64,000 nucleotides of DNA from Gordionus sp. m RMFG-2023 (lineage: Eukaryota; Nematomorpha; Gordioida; Chordodea; Parachordodidae), in assembly GCF_954871325.1 (NCBI RefSeq), contig NC_088776.1:35574508-35638507 (forward strand), read 5' to 3'. The translations under genes were made by a program, and so were the position numbers. Below the pieces are notes generated by a model. That model saw nothing but the letters and a program-made list of their open reading frames with translations, had not been told where the DNA came from and ran no database searches. Positions 60,641 through 64,000 of the stretch are shown here, piece by piece (position 1 is the stretch's first letter; each line of letters starts with the position of its first letter).

Positions 60641-60648
60641 AGTATGAA

Positions 60649-62247
60649 CCAAAAGTTATTAGAATTTCAAAAATTATCAAATTTAGATTGAACAAAGAAT
60701 CTAAAGAAAGCAATTACAATAAAAAAATTAAATGAAATTATCATTATTTATAAAATCAACATTTTTCCTTATTTCAAAATATGAGGATAAAGATAAAAGG
60801 CTAACTCGATATTTTATACAAAAGAAAATTAAGCTTGGAAACTTTTCCGACAGATGACATAACTTGCGGCAACTTTGGAAAATGTTATAGCAAAATGAGA
60901 TGGATTGGTTATGGTAAAATTTAAAACAATTAGGATAGCTAATTATTTTCATCAAGCCGCGAATAGGTTGAGCTATTAATAAAAAAAATTTAGAAAATAA
61001 TTTTTAAAAAAATATAACCAAAAAAAATGATGTATTTTAATTTTATTATTCATGACATGACATGACATGAAGCCACCCAAGCTCATTTACATTGTTATCA
61101 AATCAAATGAGAATATAGTATATTAAAAAAAGTTAACCAAATTCCAATATTTAAATAATTAATAACCTTAAGGAATTTTAAAGCTATATAACAAAATTAA
61201 TACAACCAATTTTTTTCCAAATTTGTATAGCAAGGTCAATATCGTAACTTGAACTGCGAACTCATTAGAGGAGCATCATTGAAATTAGAGGGGGGATAGT
61301 TAGTTATGAAATAATTATCATTATTTGAAAAATTGGAAAGGGATGAAAGGTATTTTTTTTTTTAAATTATTTATATTTGGCAGGAGGTTAAAAGTTTTGA
61401 GAGGGTTGATATCATTTATAGATATGTATACAAGCCACTGATTATATTCTCCGCAGTCCTTTTCTTAAGTTAAAATAGGAAATGGTTTAGCAAGTATTAT
61501 CTTATTTTAATAGATCCCTTTAGGTCATATTTTTTTATATCTAATTTACATATAGAATAAATATCCTTAAAAAATAAATTTCATTATAAAAAGTTTTTAA
61601 AAAATAATTTTTTTTTATTGAATATGTGAAGGAAAAAGTAGAGCACTGCCATAACATATCGTCTAAACCAATAGGTTTGTTTGTTAAATATATAACTGAA
61701 GTGTAAATTTTTAAAAGAATCACTGATTTGAACAAAGACTGGTTAAAAATAACCATGGGAAAAAAATCTGACAAAAACACCCCGATATAAATTTATATGC
61801 TTTAATAAATAAAAGGAAAATGTAATCCTCGTTTTAAACTTTGCCCTTTAGTGTAATACTTGAGTATTATTTTATAATAGTACTTTTCTAATAATGTTGC
61901 TCATAAAAAATGATCATATTTATAAGGGGAAACAACTATATGACTCAAGGGCTAGGAATATGAATTTTAAAATAATTTTATAATGCATGACGAAAGGTAG
62001 TTATTTTTGAAATATTAATCGTGGGATTGATGTGGTAGAGAAAGACTGTGTCATACACATATAAAAGAATTTGTAAATACCCTCATAAAATCTGTATCTT
62101 GATGAATGAGTCTTATGTAACCAGCTAAATTTTATACCAAAGTATCCTATATTTTTGTCACAAAAAAATAAGGAAAATATAAAAATTTTGAGACTATTAT
62201 ATAAAAACAAACAAAATTTTTATTATTGTAGATAAGAATTTAAAAAA
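60649..62247. other. intergenic, no recognised gene
   Basis: AT-rich DNA. The minus-strand frames at 60955-60728, 61780-61541 and 62210-62001 have no family match. A short ATGACATGACATGACATGA repeat lies near 61050-61070. Part of this may be the 3' end of the transposon whose gene starts at 63838, but no terminal repeat was recognised. Confidence 0.45.
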
Positions 62248-63838
62248 TTAAACATTCAATGTTATATTAATAGCGATTCCTTTAAGATGATCTAATCTTG
62301 ATCGATTTTCGAAGTCAGAAACAATTGTTACTAATCTCGCATGTAGATTTCGATATTTTTTTCTCGGGGTAGAGGGAGTTTCACCAGAATAATATTGAGC
62401 AATTTTTAACTCTGTCAACCCTTGTTGTTTTTTTAAGCCTAGAAAAAATTATATAGTTTATTAGTAAATCTTTATACTTTTTAAATCATTTTAAAATAAT
62501 AGATATATAGATAACTTGATATAAATTTCCACATGTTTGGATGGTAACTCGTTAGGAGGGAACTGAAGCATCTATGCCACCCTTCAACCGCGTTGTTGGT
62601 TTTCGCTTCCCCGTTCAGTGTTGATTGGTAACAATTCCAGAGTTCAATATTAAACAAAGCAGGTAGTCTGCCTCTTCCAAACGTTTTACCAATATAAGCT
62701 TTTTCAAAAGTTTCAATTAGAGGCTGAAGTAACAATTGATTATTAGAATAAAATTCGGAGTTTATTAGTAATTCAAATGTTTTAACTACATTTAAGGGTG
62801 GCACAAATGCCAAACAAACCATCATTCTAAGTTGTATATTAAATTCTACATCTGTTTTATATTTATGCGATATTTCTGGATATTTTTGAATGTTTCGCCA
62901 AAAGGATTGGCCAAAATGGAAATAGCAACATTTGTGTTGCGAATTGGGAAACACTTCATTGAAAGCTTTTACACTGGCCATTTCAAAATCCGTCATAATT
63001 TTTTTTGGAGTTGATATAAAGTTGTCACCTATAATAGTAAATATTCTTTTATAAGTTTCATAATCCTTTCTATTGGTCAATATATATATGAGAGGTAAAA
63101 CATTATTATTTCTAATCCCATGAATTGTATAAATTTGCGTAAATAAAGGTGGCGACGATTTAAATGTACCATCAGAAAACCAATGCTCGCATGAAGCTAA
63201 GAAGTCCAAATTTTTTCTTGTTCCAAATATGATAACACGGTCGGGAACCTGACACACATGATAAATAAATAAGCAATTATAATAAAGTGTTTCTCGGGCA
63301 GCTTATCGCAATAAAAATGAAGGATTTAGTTATATTTGTTCAAAAAATTTATAGAAGATCTTACCGGACCATCATCATGAAGCATGAAATTCTCATATTT
63401 ATCTGTAATTGAATATTCATGCGGAATTACCAGCTCAATAAGGCTGCTAGGATTCGGAGGTGCAAAACTGTTTGAACTCCGCGTTCGGTGAATTATACGT
63501 TTCATAAGATTCGGTGATGGTAGTGCCATTGATATAGAATCACTTAATTGAGATACGTGTTTCGCCACAATAAAGTTTGGAGTTTCCATAGTATTATTCA
63601 AAGCTTCATTCTTAATTGAATTGATTATTTTCTTGGTTTCCATTTCGATTGGATTTTCTGGATGATTGTGTATTTCTTTATTATCTTTTATCTTATCATT
63701 TTTTTTTGCAAGTCGTACGGGACATTTAAAAATATCCTGATTGATACATCTATAATAATTAGTATCTGAGACTACTTTATCCAGGCGGAACAAATAATTT
63801 TTAAAGGTTAAGATCTCCTTATTTTTGCTTAATAACAT
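62248..63838 (-). CDS. FLYWCH-MULE transposase, intact-looking
   Basis: Three exons fit: 63838-63365, 63248-62516 and 62438-62248. They total 1398 bases (465 aa plus stop), in frame, with GT-AG introns. The N terminus is a FLYWCH zinc finger: LTFKNYLFRLDK, then YYRCINQD, then CPVRL and the HNHPE motif near residues 10-60. It binds DNA. The MULE catalytic domain follows: HWFSDGTFKSSP (Asp184), LPLIYILTNR, KKIMTDFEMAS (Asp245), CCYFHFGQSFWR (C-x2-H), and TNNAVEGWHR (Glu380). Exon 3 gives a helical tail with PRKKYRNL and DHLKGIAINI. All catalytic positions are present. It could be a live transposon or a host-adopted gene; inverted ends were not found, and one may lie beyond 64000. It is a different subfamily from the fragment at 33260-34436. 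Confidence 0.88.
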
Positions 63839-64000
63839 ATTTTATAAGACTCCGAAATAAAGAGGGAAGAATGGCGAAAATATTTATAATTTATAACCAA
63901 AGGAATGGCACCAGCCAGACGAGAAAATTTTTTTTTTTAAATTTCGGCAATACTTTTTTTTAAAATAGTTATAATTTATCAAATATGTCATTAATTATTT
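63839..64000. other. upstream of the FLYWCH-MULE gene, cut by window end
   Basis: AT-rich sequence with a small less AT-rich patch (GGAATGGCACCAGCCAGACG). It may hold the promoter or transposon end, but nothing specific is recognised. Confidence 0.35.

Overview
The window is strongly AT-rich eukaryotic DNA. Its genes carry short GT-AG introns, and animal gene families are present: an animal haem peroxidase, the N-terminal part of a SMARCC/Moira chromatin subunit, and MADF and FLYWCH domains. This points to an invertebrate animal, probably an arthropod or a relative, but the sequence alone does not fix the species. Most of the 64 kb is transposable elements and satellite-like tandem repeats. 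I see two host-type genes and two transposons with intact-looking genes.

Layout. At 1-6161 there is a hAT end, a short hAT derivative with a perfect 8-bp target duplication (2193-3005), and a minus-strand SMARCC-like gene with four exons that ends after the N-terminal domain (4051-3059). At 6162-7452 lies a foldback element made of about 118-bp repeats, roughly eight forward and then four inverted. At 7762-36345 sits one 28.6-kb composite unit flanked by an 8-bp repeat and by the two halves of the same AT-rich simple repeat. The left half of that unit (7762-22833) is a foldback element with inverted ends and satellite arms in opposite orientations. It was later entered by a Harbinger transposon at 7904-13808. 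The right half (22834-36345) repeats the same subterminal region without the Harbinger. It then carries a 9.8-kb array of about 67 copies of a 146-bp monomer, a broken MULE-type transposase gene, a second array of about 150-bp units, and the same inverted terminus.

The Harbinger is itself nested. A 3.4-kb element with intact-looking transposase (383 aa) and MADF protein (198 aa) genes received an internally deleted copy of its own family in opposite orientation (8027-10499, TAA duplication). That insertion creates a large palindrome.

From 36354 rightwards there are hairpin-rich repeats, an inverted-repeat element containing a tRNA-derived SINE head, a decayed hAT, and a 5-kb stretch without recognised genes. 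A 14-exon haem peroxidase gene (45169-50939, 765 codons) follows. Its eighth intron holds a hAT derivative that itself holds another element. After it come several hAT remnants, a GC-rich hAT MITE, a CGCGAA minisatellite, a 3-kb foldback hAT with a perfect target duplication, and an intact-looking three-exon FLYWCH/MULE transposase gene on the minus strand (63838-62248).

Exon structures were assembled by eye from splice sites and protein-family matches. In each of the four main models and the SMARCC model the exon lengths sum to a multiple of three. No transcript or database evidence was available.
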